DNA from: Limnochordia bacterium
Lineage (GTDB): Bacteria > Bacillota > Limnochordia > DUMW01
Direction of reading: 5' to 3'
DNA length: 12,037 bases
Assembly: GCA_023230925.1 (NCBI GenBank)
Contig: JALNWK010000069.1
Location: forward strand, 1 to 12,037
The notes beneath the pieces are model-generated. The model did not search any database. It was not told the origin of the DNA and saw only the letters and a program-made list of their open reading frames with translations. This document shows positions 1 through 7,822 of the stretch, in pieces (the first letter of the stretch is position 1; each line of letters begins with the position of its first letter). The position numbers and the translations under genes are program-made.

Positions 1-172
1 ACAAGCCGCTTAACGAAAATCCTCTTGCGTATCTCAAAACCACGTTGCAGTCTTTTCTCGTGGTCGCTTCAACGCGCTCCAAAACGAGCAATCTAGGATA
101 ACTTTCCAGGCCCCGTGTGTCCTGATCCCTCAAATTCACATTAATCACCGGGATACTGCCATCATTTCCCAT
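1..172 (-). CDS. Unrecognised partial reading frame, runs off the left edge
   Basis: A minus-strand frame opens at an ATG at 172-170, directly after a TAA, and stays open for 57 codons to the window edge. The residues look protein-like (for example IPVINVNLRDQDTRG and ATTRKDCNVVLRYARG) but I recognise no family. No convincing ribosome binding site precedes the ATG. It lies just downstream of the broken MFS gene on the same strand, so it may be the start of a real gene whose body lies outside the window, a remnant joined to the MFS break, or chance. A frame of this length without stops is only weak evidence for coding. Confidence 0.25.
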   Translation of the reverse strand, partial: MGNDGSIPVINVNLRDQDTRGLESYPRLLVLERVEATTRKDCNVVLRYARGFSLSGL

Positions 173-203
173 TTACTCTGACGCTATACCCCATTTGGGG
201 CAG

Positions 204-674
204 TCAACAAACTGGAAAATACCTTCTGTTTCGGAGGCTTGCCTGATTCGGGTTCACTTTGGTCAGCTGAGCTTCGGGTACCAGCTGTGGAAGAAAGGCT
301 CCGACTGCAGGTGTTTGGACTGCGGAACCGAAGGCCCGCAGGGCAGAAGCCAAAAAAAGCAGCCATAGGGCATCATGTCCCATAAAAAACAAGATGGCTA
401 AAACAAGGGTTGCTACTGCAATCATAGAATCCGATAGGATAATAAGCGTTTTTCTATTGTAGCGGTCAGCCCATACCCCCGCAAAGGGTGAAAGGAAAAA
501 AGTCGGCAAGACACCACAGATGATCGAAATGGTCATCATTATGCCCGACTGGGTTGTTAGTGTAATATGCCACATAATTGCGTATTGCACCAGAGACGTG
601 CCAAATAGCGATATAACTTGACTAGCGATAAATAAAACTACGTTTTTCTTCCAACTTGAAGTCTTCTCCACCAT
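204..674 (-). pseudogene. MFS efflux transporter, N-terminal remnant
   Basis: This encodes about 156 residues of a major facilitator superfamily transporter of the drug/macrolide-efflux type (proton-driven export across the inner membrane). Four hydrophobic segments are visible, corresponding to TM1-TM4. The loop between TM2 and TM3 carries MFS motif A as GVWADRYNRKTLI. After the conserved stretch PQLVPEAQLTKVN the sequence turns into an unrelated basic tail (RNRRYFPVC) and stops. Family members usually run to about 400 residues with 12 helices, so roughly two thirds is missing. None of the three frames downstream looks like TM5 onward, which points to a deletion or rearrangement rather than a simple frameshift. 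I start it at the ATG at 674-672 because AGGAG lies 5 nt upstream. An upstream in-frame ATG at 716 would add 14 residues that do not look conserved. Almost certainly non-functional as a transporter. Confidence 0.8.
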
Positions 675-983
675 CTCATCTCCTACCAAGCGCCTTCTGA
701 GGATCGAACTACACAAAGCTAACTGTTACGACCAAACTTCGCAAATTCCTTCTCATACCTTCCCGAAGACTTTTATCCTACACCCAAGTTTACGTTCTAT
801 CCCCAGCAATTGCAAGGCACCTCGAAGCATAAACCACGGTCAGCGGCACATGTAAACAAGGCATGGGGCCTTCTTCACTAAAGCTCAGTTAACACACGGC
901 GTGTACCGACCTACTCCCCAACATGTAGTCTCAAGGACTTTTCCTCTTTAGGGTGGAATATACCTATTGAAGGGGGAACGCCA
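675..983. other. Intergenic, divergent MFS remnant / cutC
   Basis: About 300 bp between the divergent MFS remnant and cutC. It should hold promoters for both sides, but I could not pick a -35/-10 pair of good quality on either strand. The only clear signals are the MFS ribosome binding site at its left end and AGGGGG at 971-976, 7 nt before the cutC ATG. Confidence 0.5.
680..684 (-). promoter_or_regulatory. Ribosome binding site fixing the MFS start
   Basis: AGGAG on the minus strand, 5 nt before the ATG at 674-672. It supports this start over the in-frame ATG at 716, which lacks a comparable site. Confidence 0.5.
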
Positions 984-1748
984 ATGTCTTATACAGTGGA
1001 AGTATGTTGTTACACCATCGAGGATGTTCGTAGGGCAAGCAGGGCCGGTGCCACCCGGGTAGAACTCTGTGCAGATATCTTTGCGGGTGGCACTACTCCT
1101 AGTTACGGACTGATTGAGCATGTTCTAGAAACCGTACCCATTGACGTCGCCGTAATGATTAGGCCCCGGGGTGGGGATTTTCTGTACAGTGATGATGAAT
1201 TTGGAGTGATGCAACGGGATATTGCCGTAGCGGGTAGCCTGGGAGTTGAAGGCGTTGTCTTTGGTGTTCTTGATGAGCACGGTTTTCTTGACTTACCCAG
1301 AATGGAAGCACTCATTGCCACAGCCAAACACTACGATCTTAGAGTCTGTTTTCACCGCGCCTTTGACAAGGTCCAAGACCCATATGAAACTCTCAAACAG
1401 CTGATTGACCTTGGGGTAGATCGTCTCCTCACTTCAGGGCAAAAACCCACCGCCGCCTTAGGCCTTCCCTTACTGCAACAGTTATTAGAAATCGCCGGGG
1501 ATAGCCTAGTAATTATATCGGGAGGCGGAGTCCGCGGTCATAACATCCAAGCAATCCTGGATGCAGGTATCACCAATGTACATACTGGCAGCATGGAGAC
1601 CCGCAGATCTAAAATGAAAACTTGCAGAACTGATTTGTCCATGGGAGGCCCTAAGTACAATGAAGATACACACATGGTCATCAACGAAAAGGATGTGGCT
1701 AGCATCGTTCAAGCAGTGAAACAAAAGGCAATGCAGACAAGGAAGTGA
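984..1748 (+). CDS. cutC: CutC family protein
   Basis: A 254-residue member of the CutC family, a cytoplasmic TIM-barrel protein historically tied to copper homeostasis (E. coli CutC is about 248 residues). The biochemical role of the family is still poorly defined, so the copper link is family knowledge, not something the sequence proves. Recognisable family landmarks run in order: N-terminal EVCCYTIEDVRRASRAGATRVELC (residues 6-29), IRPRGGDFLYSDDEF (59-73), CFHRAFD near 121-127, LLTSGQ near 148-153, and the glycine-rich IISGGGVRG near 177-185. The length and both ends match the family, so the gene appears intact. The start is set by AGGGGG 7 nt upstream of ATG. It stands alone, converging on the GNAT gene, with no adjacent copper exporter or chaperone. 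Confidence 0.92.
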   Translation: MSYTVEVCCYTIEDVRRASRAGATRVELCADIFAGGTTPSYGLIEHVLETVPIDVAVMIRPRGGDFLYSDDEFGVMQRDIAVAGSLGVEGVVFGVLDEHGFLDLPRMEALIATAKHYDLRVCFHRAFDKVQDPYETLKQLIDLGVDRLLTSGQKPTAALGLPLLQQLLEIAGDSLVIISGGGVRGHNIQAILDAGITNVHTGSMETRRSKMKTCRTDLSMGGPKYNEDTHMVINEKDVASIVQAVKQKAMQTRK

Positions 1749-1895
1749 TTCTGATGCTACTGTGATCCGCTTCGTAGTTCCCACGCCCAAGACAGTCTGA
1801 ACTGCCAGCGGCCAAGATATTTTTCGTTATCTGGTCTTCACATCCTGCGTATACTCCATATCACTTGCCTTCAGCTACACAAATCCTCTGGCAAG

Positions 1896-2375
1896 CTAGT
1901 TCTCTCTCACCCACGTCTCCCAGAATCCCGGGAAGGAATCAGGGATGACCACAGCTCCCACCGCTTTGTTGTAGAATGCATGTAACCCTGTAAGGCCAAT
2001 AATTGCATACTTGTAACCCTTAAGCTTCATGTCCAACAGTGCGGCAAAAAGCAAGGCTTTTCCCGTGCCTTGACCCCGGCATGACTCTGCCACACCAATG
2101 GGTCCAAACAGCCCCAAGGCCGTGGCATCATAACAGGAAAAACCGATGAGTTTGTTGTCCTTGATCGCAACAAATAAAGTCCTGGGAGAATTGAACATTG
2201 CCACTTCAGCCTCACTGGCCCAGCACTCATTGAAATTGTTTTTGATCCATTGTAAAACTAGGTGTTTCTCCGGTCCAATGGGTTTTCTGATGGTAATACC
2301 TTGCTCTGCCTGACCAGCTAAAAAGCTCCAATCATCAGGTAGATCATATAACTTTACGAGCATATCCTCTGCCAT
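1896..2375 (-). CDS. GNAT family N-acetyltransferase
   Basis: A 159-residue GCN5-related acetyltransferase, predicted to move an acetyl group from acetyl-CoA to an amine; the substrate cannot be read from the sequence. The core beta-alpha region shows LFVAIKDNKLIGFSCYDATALGLFGPIGV (residues 67-95) followed by the acetyl-CoA pyrophosphate-binding motif A as CRGQGTGKALL (99-109). The later strand and helix with YNKAVGAVVIP (135-145) is the usual C-terminal part of the fold. Length is normal for a single-domain GNAT. The start at 2375 has GAAGAG 5 nt upstream and AGGAG further up. A second ATG four codons in (2363) gives an N-terminus MLVKLYDLPD that resembles relatives, so the true start may be there. 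Monocistronic; converges with cutC. Confidence 0.87.
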   Translation of the reverse strand: MAEDMLVKLYDLPDDWSFLAGQAEQGITIRKPIGPEKHLVLQWIKNNFNECWASEAEVAMFNSPRTLFVAIKDNKLIGFSCYDATALGLFGPIGVAESCRGQGTGKALLFAALLDMKLKGYKYAIIGLTGLHAFYNKAVGAVVIPDSFPGFWETWVREN

Positions 2376-2994
2376 TGTTTCTCTTCAACTCCTGCCTCTA
2401 TGATGGATACAAGAACATTCGTTCCTGCCCTATGATCCTTATCTTTGCCTACAGCTTCATCCGTCACCGTGAACATACTTAACTCCAAAAGGACCTTTTC
2501 CGCTGAGCTTTTTTGGTCAAACCAACAGCGAGCCCAACCAAAAACACAAACCTTTCTGCCGGTAGTGCTTCTTTATTTCGAACTTAAGTCCTCCTGTGTG
2601 GGTTGCCAAGAAGTAGCGTTGCTTGCTTGTTTTGTCAGTTCATGTATCACCTTTACTCCAATGATTTCCAGACCTGCTTTGCTTGTCATCGTCCTTCTGT
2701 TCGCAACTTAAATCGACTGTGGGACGGCTTGCCTCTTCCCACGCATAAAACCAACAATCCTTGGTTCGTAGCCATACTCAAACCTACCGCAAAGATTCAA
2801 CTTACAAGTCTTGATCCTAGATGGCTGCATTGGTGACTTTATGGCTGAATCAAGGAGTCTCACGGTGCCTTTCTGGTAGCTTTATTCCACAAACAAGCAG
2901 GAATCTCCTCTTGCCTGCTGAAGTTTCTAATTATTTATGTATACAGTAAAAAGTACTAGCTATAACACCTTCTATACTCCGGGAGGAAGACATT
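2376..2994. other. Gene-free stretch, divergent GNAT / deacetylase
   Basis: About 600 bp with no gene I can defend. Two overlapping plus-strand frames (2445-2711 and 2603-2836) lack ribosome binding sites and look like no family. The right end carries GGGAGGA at 2981-2987, the ribosome binding site of the deacetylase. I saw no transposon ends, long repeats or strong terminator hairpin. The size is unusual for two divergent promoters and may include an unrecognisable gene relic. Confidence 0.45.
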
Positions 2995-3882
2995 ATGAAG
3001 ACATCAGGCATCGCCCAAGACCTTGGCTATGCTTCCGATGCTTGCCTGTTGATCATCCACTGCGATGATACCGGCATGAGTTGGGAGGCTAACGTTGCGG
3101 TCAAAAACCTTCTGATTTCTGGTATGGCTACCAGCTGTAGTGTGATGATACCCTGCCCTTGGGCCTATGAGTTCATGCAATGGTACCGAGCGCATCCCAA
3201 CCTCGATGTAGGAATTCATGTCACCCTAACCAGTGAATGGAGTAGTTATCGTTGGCGACCACTGACATCAACGAAAGGGTTGGTGGACCAGAATGGATTC
3301 ATGCATCAAAGGCCCCAAGAAGTGCTTAACCAAGCCTCGGCTCAGGAGATCTATGAAGAAACCGTAGCCCAAATCCAACAAGCCTTCGACTGGGGTGTAA
3401 CACCCACCCATGTGGATACCCACATGGGCGCTTCCTTGGCCTCTTGGGATTTTGCCACTGCCTACATTGATGCAGCTAAGCAGTTCGACCTGCCCCCGAT
3501 GATTTTAGATCCCAAGCCTGAAGTCATGTCAGCCTTTGCATCTCAAGGCTACGATCCAAGACTAGCCGAACTGATGCGTGGGGAATCTACTCCGAAGCTG
3601 ACTACTTTGTTTGGCGCTGCAGGAGGAGATACCTACAAAGATATGAAACAGGCAATCTACCGCCAATTAGAGAATCTGCCACCCGGGATCACTTATCTAA
3701 TCATCCACCCTGCCCTGGAAAGTGATCATATGCGGGCCATCACAACCTCCTGGCAGAGACGTTACTGGGAATACCAAATCTTCATGGAAGACGAGACCCG
3801 GCGGAAAATCCGGGAATTGGGGATTAAACTAGTCAATTGGCGGAAACTCCTAACGTGTAACCCGTCCAGCAAACGCACCTGA
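2995..3882 (+). CDS. ChbG/YdjC-family carbohydrate deacetylase
   Basis: A 295-residue member of the YdjC/ChbG/HpnK family of metal-dependent deacetylases, which remove N-acetyl groups from sugars such as diacetylchitobiose or hopanoid-linked sugars. The predicted metal-site residues are present: LLIIHCDDTGMS (residues 18-29, Asp24-Asp25), DVGIHVTLTSEW (71-82, His75) and TPTHVDTHMGA (136-146, His139, Asp141, His143). A late YLIIHPALESDHMR (234-247, His238) also fits the family. There is no signal peptide, so it is cytoplasmic. Length is typical. The ATG at 2995 has GGAGG 8 nt upstream. No chitobiose transporter or other sugar gene is adjacent, so the substrate is open and I give no gene symbol. 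Confidence 0.87.
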   Translation: MKTSGIAQDLGYASDACLLIIHCDDTGMSWEANVAVKNLLISGMATSCSVMIPCPWAYEFMQWYRAHPNLDVGIHVTLTSEWSSYRWRPLTSTKGLVDQNGFMHQRPQEVLNQASAQEIYEETVAQIQQAFDWGVTPTHVDTHMGASLASWDFATAYIDAAKQFDLPPMILDPKPEVMSAFASQGYDPRLAELMRGESTPKLTTLFGAAGGDTYKDMKQAIYRQLENLPPGITYLIIHPALESDHMRAITTSWQRRYWEYQIFMEDETRRKIRELGIKLVNWRKLLTCNPSSKRT

Positions 3883-4054
3883 TGATGAGCACACCGAAAA
3901 CAACCGACTCGATCCAACTGTACCCATAGGGGCTGTTTTGTCTATGCCCGCGGCATGGACGTCAATATTCCTCTGCTACCTCTTACGGTAATAGCTAGAC
4001 GGCTCCACACAGCAGAGTTGGATCATATGGACTGTCAGGGTCAAAATTCGGCCA

Positions 4055-4318
4055 TTATCCGCTACACCACTTCCTACATTGCTCAATCCGCAAACCATTA
4101 TCACCATGGGTTTTGTCATAGGAGAACTGCCTTAGCACTTCACAGGGAAATTCCTCACACTGACCACAGTGATCTAGCCCTTTCCTCTCGCAACATACCT
4201 TTATCTCGCACTCTCCCCAGGGGATCTCCTCTTCTAAGGCACAGCCTTTGCAATCAAAGCCAAAGGCCTCTTTGCAGTTAAACTCCGAACAACACAAGCC
4301 GCATCTTGACTCGATCAT
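4055..4318 (-). CDS. DUF3795 cysteine-rich protein
   Basis: A small protein of 87 residues with 14 cysteines. The pattern MIESRCGLCCSEFNC at the N-terminus, then DCKGC (22-26), CEIKVCCERKG (37-47) and CGQCEEFPC (51-59) is that of the DUF3795 family, whose members are presumed to bind zinc or an iron-sulfur cluster. No enzymatic role is established. The C-terminal IEQCRKWCSG is a usual ending, so the gene looks complete. A GGGGG-rich purine run about 10 nt before the ATG at 4318 can serve as ribosome binding site. It is a single gene, convergent with the deacetylase upstream and about 430 bp from the redox operon that reads in the same direction. Whether it shares the operon's thiol or metal theme is speculation. 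Confidence 0.82.
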   Translation of the reverse strand: MIESRCGLCCSEFNCKEAFGFDCKGCALEEEIPWGECEIKVCCERKGLDHCGQCEEFPCEVLRQFSYDKTHGDNGLRIEQCRKWCSG

Positions 4319-4749
4319 ACAAGAACTACCCCCTCAATCCGTCCCTTATCCTTTACTCGGATCTTTACGACATCCCTGCGGAACATTCCTCTGGCTAAGA
4401 ATGATTTCTTCGTAATATAAGGATCTAACCCTCCTCAATTTCGTTGTGCTCCACAAATCTTATCTTGTTCCTCAGCAAAAGACGTGACAATATAATTAGT
4501 CCGGGGGGCGGACAACACAATGACTTGGCCCTACATCCTAAGAGAAAGGTTTATCTTCACAACTGAAACCGGTGAAGAAAAATAGCGGTCCACTTCAACT
4601 TAGCCAAGTCGGCCTACAACGTAATACCCAGGACTTCTCCTTCATGCCCCGGGATTCGCTTCCAGAGACGTCCCCGAGTAGCTACCAAGATGCGTCCGAA
4701 GACAAGGGCTATTCCCGGCTTTGTCCCATTGCTCTTGGCTCTTCTAACA
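4319..4749. other. Gene-free stretch downstream of the redox operon
   Basis: About 430 bp between the end of the arsR-permease-redox operon and the DUF3795 gene (both minus). A short frame of about 45 codons follows the last operon gene on the minus strand (ends near 4617), but it has no start or ribosome binding site. The only structured element I found is a 5-bp GTCCG/CGGAC hairpin at 4499-4513, with AT-rich sequence after it on the minus strand. No gene is called. Confidence 0.45.
4499..4513 (-). terminator. Weak candidate terminator hairpin
   Basis: GTCCG (4499-4503) pairs with CGGAC (4509-4513) around a 5-nt loop; on the minus strand it is followed by TAATTATATT. It could end transcripts of the redox operon, but it sits about 235 bp past the last stop codon and lacks a true U-run. 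Confidence 0.2.
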
Positions 4750-5091
4750 CTAGTCGATCACGTCTTTTAATATCTTCACAACTTCCTCGGTTGTTACCAC
4801 CTTACCGTAGGAAACCACCTTCCCATCGACCACTAGTGCGGGCGTAGTCATGACCCCGTAGGAAGCAATCTGCTTAAAATCTGTGATGTACTCGACTGTA
4901 ATATCCAGGCCCAGTTGCTCTAGGGCAGCTTCGGCATTGGCCTTGAGCATGCGACACTTGGTGCACCCAGAACCAAGCACTTTTACTAGGCTGCCAGCGG
5001 TCTGGGCTTTTTTTGCTTTCTCCATTGCCTCCCAGCTCCAGTTGTTACTGCAGCAGCCTTTTTTCTCTTGTCGACCAAACAGTACCATCAT
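4750..5091 (-). CDS. Small CXXC redox protein (thioredoxin-like)
   Basis: A 113-residue thioredoxin-fold protein of the 'small redox-active disulfide protein' type. After a polar N-terminal extension the fold begins at VKVLGSGCTKCRMLKANAE (residues 36-54), where Cys43 and Cys46 form the CXXC site. The cis-proline strand is MTTPALVVDGKVV (81-93, Pro84). The C-terminal helix TTEEVVKILKD closes the fold. Relatives of about 75-80 residues usually lack the first 30 residues seen here, which include a Cys13-Cys14 pair and no signal peptide, so it should act in the cytoplasm. AGAGG lies just upstream of the ATG at 5091, supporting the long form (a second ATG follows directly). It is the last gene of the operon, 20 bp after ccdA, where a cytoplasmic partner that feeds electrons to CcdA would be expected. 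Confidence 0.87.
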   Translation of the reverse strand: MMVLFGRQEKKGCCSNNWSWEAMEKAKKAQTAGSLVKVLGSGCTKCRMLKANAEAALEQLGLDITVEYITDFKQIASYGVMTTPALVVDGKVVSYGKVVTTEEVVKILKDVID

Positions 5092-5111
5092 TGTACACCT
5101 CTTTCGTCAAA

Positions 5112-5798
5112 CTAAAAGCCTAGGTAAAACATATAAAACCCGATAAGCAAGATAAGCGTACCCATCACCATCCTGAGCATGCGACTGGCGATAGCGTACC
5201 GGTTGCTTTGGGATAGTTTTTGCACAAACCCCACGGAAGTGCCTGCAACTAGGGCTAAGGCACCATGGCCTAAGGCATAAAGCATCAGAAGAAGGGACCC
5301 CCACAGAATACTTCCCCGGCGAGCAACTATGCCTAACAAAACCACTAGGACCGGTGTAGCACAGGGGGAGGAGAAAACACCTCCAAGGATTCCGGCAATA
5401 AATGCCCCGGCGTATCCTTTCTTCGTGTTTAGTGAGACTAGGTAGGTTGAGGGAATAAAACTATATACTCCCCAGGTCTGCAAGGCCATCAAGACCATTA
5501 GTACACCCAATACCAGATACCACCATTGCCTGGAAGCACCCACGATGTTGCCTATTGAGGAAGCGATGACGCCTAAAGCCGTAAAGGTTACCGCAGACCC
5601 AAGGACAAAGACAACCGACAAACAAAACGCCCTCTTCGGATCCTTGCCGTATCCCCCCACATAACCAATCACCAGCGGTATACTGGATAAGGCACAGGGC
5701 GTAAAGGAAGTAAATACCCCTGCGATAAAAGCAAACAGGGGAGCTAGCCAGGTGCTATCCTGTAGCAAGACCCCTAGGTTATCAAGGAGGCTGTTCAT
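5112..5798 (-). CDS. ccdA: CcdA-type thiol-electron transporter
   Basis: A 228-residue integral membrane protein of the CcdA / DsbD transmembrane-domain family, which carries reducing equivalents from cytoplasmic thioredoxin to thiol proteins outside the membrane. Six hydrophobic segments can be traced. The two membrane-embedded redox cysteines are in their family motifs: FTSFTPCALSSIPL (residues 29-42, Cys35) and GGVFSSPCATPVLVV (139-153, Cys146), each preceded by proline. Length matches stand-alone CcdA. The ATG is 2 bp after the stop of the upstream thioredoxin gene, and its ribosome binding site (GGGGGTG) lies inside that gene's last codons, so the two are probably translationally coupled. 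There is no cytochrome c biogenesis gene nearby, so its partner is more likely the neighbouring thioredoxin than a haem-ligation system. Confidence 0.9.
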   Translation of the reverse strand: MNSLLDNLGVLLQDSTWLAPLFAFIAGVFTSFTPCALSSIPLVIGYVGGYGKDPKRAFCLSVVFVLGSAVTFTALGVIASSIGNIVGASRQWWYLVLGVLMVLMALQTWGVYSFIPSTYLVSLNTKKGYAGAFIAGILGGVFSSPCATPVLVVLLGIVARRGSILWGSLLLMLYALGHGALALVAGTSVGFVQKLSQSNRYAIASRMLRMVMGTLILLIGFYMFYLGF

Positions 5799-5800
5799 CG

Positions 5801-6298
5801 CTACTTCACCCCCATCTCAGCTAAGATGCGGAACATCTGCCCTTCGGTTAACCCACCTTCATGCACGGTGAACAGGTGCTCGTTGGTCTCTTTGGCATAG
5901 TACAGAGTAAACTCAATGCTAGTTCTGATCTCTTCACTTGGGACATAGGGCCTACCATCGGCGGTATAGAACACTTGGGTCGGTATAACCCGTACCGGAA
6001 AGCCCTCCACAGCCTTGGGGTATTTCCATACATCCACATAGTAAATCAGTGCTTTTCCTTGCATCTCGGCATGAACTTTCTCTAGGACCGGTGCCATCAG
6101 CTGACAAGGGACACAGGAGTCGGAACCAAAGTCTAAAATCACCGGTAGTGCATGGGACCTGATCTCATCAAGATTCACCTCGGTGATCACAAGGGGTATC
6201 ACCTGCTTCTTGCCTGCGTTTTTCATATACCAAATACCAACAATCACCGTGACAATCAAAAGAGGCAGTACCACTTGGGCAATTCTTTGTCGCTTCAT
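5801..6298 (-). CDS. Membrane-anchored thioredoxin-like protein
   Basis: A 165-residue protein with a basic N-terminus (MKRQRIAQ) and one hydrophobic segment at about residues 8-25, which is a signal anchor. It is followed by an extracytoplasmic thioredoxin domain. The active site is DFGSDSCVPCQLMAPVLEKV (56-75) with Cys62 and Cys65, and the cis-proline strand is VRVIPTQVFYTADGRP (102-117, Pro106). The C-terminal GGLTEGQMFRILAEMG is common in thioredoxins found beside CcdA. I start it at 6298 because GGGAG lies 7 nt upstream; in-frame ATGs at 6334 and 6316 would add 12 or 6 residues without a comparable site. Third gene of the operon, 128 bp after the permease and 2 bp before ccdA. It is the likely recipient of CcdA electrons on the outer face. 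Confidence 0.88.
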   Translation of the reverse strand: MKRQRIAQVVLPLLIVTVIVGIWYMKNAGKKQVIPLVITEVNLDEIRSHALPVILDFGSDSCVPCQLMAPVLEKVHAEMQGKALIYYVDVWKYPKAVEGFPVRVIPTQVFYTADGRPYVPSEEIRTSIEFTLYYAKETNEHLFTVHEGGLTEGQMFRILAEMGVK

Positions 6299-6305
6299 TG
6301 TCTTG

Positions 6306-6310
6306 CTCCC
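6306..6310 (-). promoter_or_regulatory. Ribosome binding site fixing the thioredoxin start
   Basis: GGGAG on the minus strand, 7 nt before the ATG at 6298-6296. It decides between three in-frame ATGs (6334, 6316, 6298) in favour of the last. Confidence 0.55.
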
Positions 6311-6426
6311 ATACATCGACACTTTATGGTACATCTCACTACAGACAAACGCACCACATAAGTCGTTAATACATGGAGCAACTCCCTTGTATTTGTACTC
6401 TATGCTACTTATGCACCCTAGTTATC

Positions 6427-7440
6427 TTACGCAAAGACAAACTCAAATATATTAAATAAATAGCCAATCACCATAATCCCGACACTCACAATACCAACGA
6501 ATACCGCCAAAAGCTTAGGTTTGACCGCCTGGCGGAGCATGATCATCGACGGCAAGCTAAGGGCGGTGACCGCCATCATAAATGAAAGAATAGTCCCCAG
6601 TCCGGCCCCCTTAGTAAATAGGCTCTCAGCTACAGGAATCGTGCCAAAGATGTCGGCATACATCGGAACGCCCACCAGAGTAGCCAAGACCACTGAGAAA
6701 GGATTGTCACTACCCAAGATGGCTTGGATCCACTCCTCTGGAATGACATTGTGAATCACCGCTCCAATACCCACTCCCACCAGGATATAGGGAGTTACCT
6801 TTCTGACCGTCGCTCTCACCTGATCTTTAGCATAAAGCAAACGGTCCTTTCTAGTTAGGTCTGGTGCTTCTATCTCCACGTTACCAGCTGCTTTTACAAA
6901 CTCCTCCACGTATTCTTCCATACCCAGTCGTCCAATAATAGTCCCGCCAATCACTGCCAGAATGAGTCCTACCACCACATAAGCCACGGCGATCTTGCCG
7001 CCGAAAATGCTCATGAGCAACACTAGTGAACCTAGGTCCACCAATGGCGAAGAAATGAGAAAGGAAAAGGTGACACTCACTGGCAATCCGGCACTGGAAA
7101 AGCCAATGAACAGCGGAATAGATGAGCAGGAACAAAAGGGGGTCACTGTCCCTAGTAACGCAGCGAGGGTGTTGGCTGTAATCCCCTGAAACCGTCCGAG
7201 GATTTTCTTGGTCCTCTCAGGTGGAAAATGGCTTTGGATATACGAAATGATAAAGATTAACACTGACAAAAGCACTAGGATCTTGATGGTGTCATAGATA
7301 AAGAACTGAATGCCGCCGCCCAGTCGTCCGCTGATGTCTAACCCAACATAGGATAGCCCTCTCCCCACCAAATTATCTAACCAGCGCATCCCTAGTACTT
7401 CATTTTGAAGGAACAACCACATCGCCTCGATCGCCTTCAT
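6427..7440 (-). CDS. Permease of the ArsP/YraQ (DUF318) family
   Basis: A 337-residue polytopic membrane protein of the DUF318/ArsP_1 permease family. Some members export trivalent organoarsenicals; others are uncharacterised. The hallmark is NTLAALLGTVTPFCSCSSIP (residues 90-109), giving the TPFCSCSSIP motif with Cys103 and Cys105, followed by SFLISSPLVDLGSL (126-139). A second conserved block, LVGVPMYADIFGTIPVAESL (255-274), starts the C-terminal half. A charged cytoplasmic loop (about 173-210) separates the two halves. Length and both halves are complete. The ATG has GGGAGG 9 nt upstream and lies 31 bp after the arsR stop. Context with an ArsR regulator and two thioredoxins favours a thiol-reactive metal(loid) substrate. 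I leave the gene symbol blank because arsP function cannot be told from relatives of unknown specificity. Confidence 0.9.
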   Translation of the reverse strand: MKAIEAMWLFLQNEVLGMRWLDNLVGRGLSYVGLDISGRLGGGIQFFIYDTIKILVLLSVLIFIISYIQSHFPPERTKKILGRFQGITANTLAALLGTVTPFCSCSSIPLFIGFSSAGLPVSVTFSFLISSPLVDLGSLVLLMSIFGGKIAVAYVVVGLILAVIGGTIIGRLGMEEYVEEFVKAAGNVEIEAPDLTRKDRLLYAKDQVRATVRKVTPYILVGVGIGAVIHNVIPEEWIQAILGSDNPFSVVLATLVGVPMYADIFGTIPVAESLFTKGAGLGTILSFMMAVTALSLPSMIMLRQAVKPKLLAVFVGIVSVGIMVIGYLFNIFEFVFA

Positions 7441-7471
7441 CTACTGATTCCTCCCAATCTCTATTCTGCAC

Positions 7472-7804
7472 CTATTGCGCTTCATCGTTATCACACTGAT
7501 CTGCGATTTCCTCAACCTTGGCCAGATCTTCCAGTAGTCCTTTGGCATATTGGATTCCATCGGTGTCAATGGAGTAATACGTCCACTTTCCTTCGATTCG
7601 ACTATGCACCACACCTGATTCACACAGAATCTTCATATGATGAGACAAGGTGGACTGCCCAATGTGAAGATCCTCAAGGAGCCGACATGCACACTTCTCA
7701 CCACTCCGCAAAAGATCCAGGATCCGCAGACGATTCTCATCGCAAAAGGCTTTGAACACCCTGACATCATTCGCATAGGGTCGTTCTATTTTCCTCACAT
7801 CCAT
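7472..7804 (-). CDS. ArsR/SmtB-family metal(loid)-responsive repressor
   Basis: A 110-residue winged-helix repressor of the ArsR/SmtB family. The order is typical: VFKAFCDENRLRILDLLRSG (residues 16-35), a cysteine pair KCACRLLEDL (37-46, Cys38 and Cys40) at the position where ArsR proteins carry their ELCVC site, the recognition helix GQSTLSHHMKIL (49-60), and the wing with GKWTYYSID (72-80). Further cysteines at 21, 61 and 104 could add a third ligand. Family knowledge says such proteins leave the operator when thiol ligands bind As(III), Sb(III) or similar soft ions; the identity of the ion here is inferred. It is the first gene of the permease-redox operon and should repress its own promoter, which overlaps a palindrome immediately upstream. 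The start codon lies only 18 nt past the -10 box. Confidence 0.92.
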   Translation of the reverse strand: MDVRKIERPYANDVRVFKAFCDENRLRILDLLRSGEKCACRLLEDLHIGQSTLSHHMKILCESGVVHSRIEGKWTYYSIDTDGIQYAKGLLEDLAKVEEIADQCDNDEAQ

Positions 7805-7822
7805 TTCTATCGATTTGTTCTT

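Noticed and set aside
1800..1850. Possible bidirectional terminator between cutC and the GNAT gene (CCAAGAT / ATCTGG)
   Set aside because: Imperfect stem with a bulge and no convincing U-run on either side.
2445..2836. Two overlapping plus-strand frames, one with two CXXC pairs (CLFC and CFAC) that resembles a zinc ribbon
   Set aside because: No ribosome binding site, a TTG start for the second, unlikely residue composition, and no family resemblance.
3942..3958. Hairpin CTATGCC / GGCATGG with a 3-nt loop after the deacetylase gene
   Set aside because: Loop very tight, one G-U pair, and no U-run on either strand, so a terminator cannot be supported.
3955..4281. Plus-strand frame of 108 codons
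   Set aside because: Mostly antisense to the DUF3795 gene, whose cysteine pattern is unmistakable.
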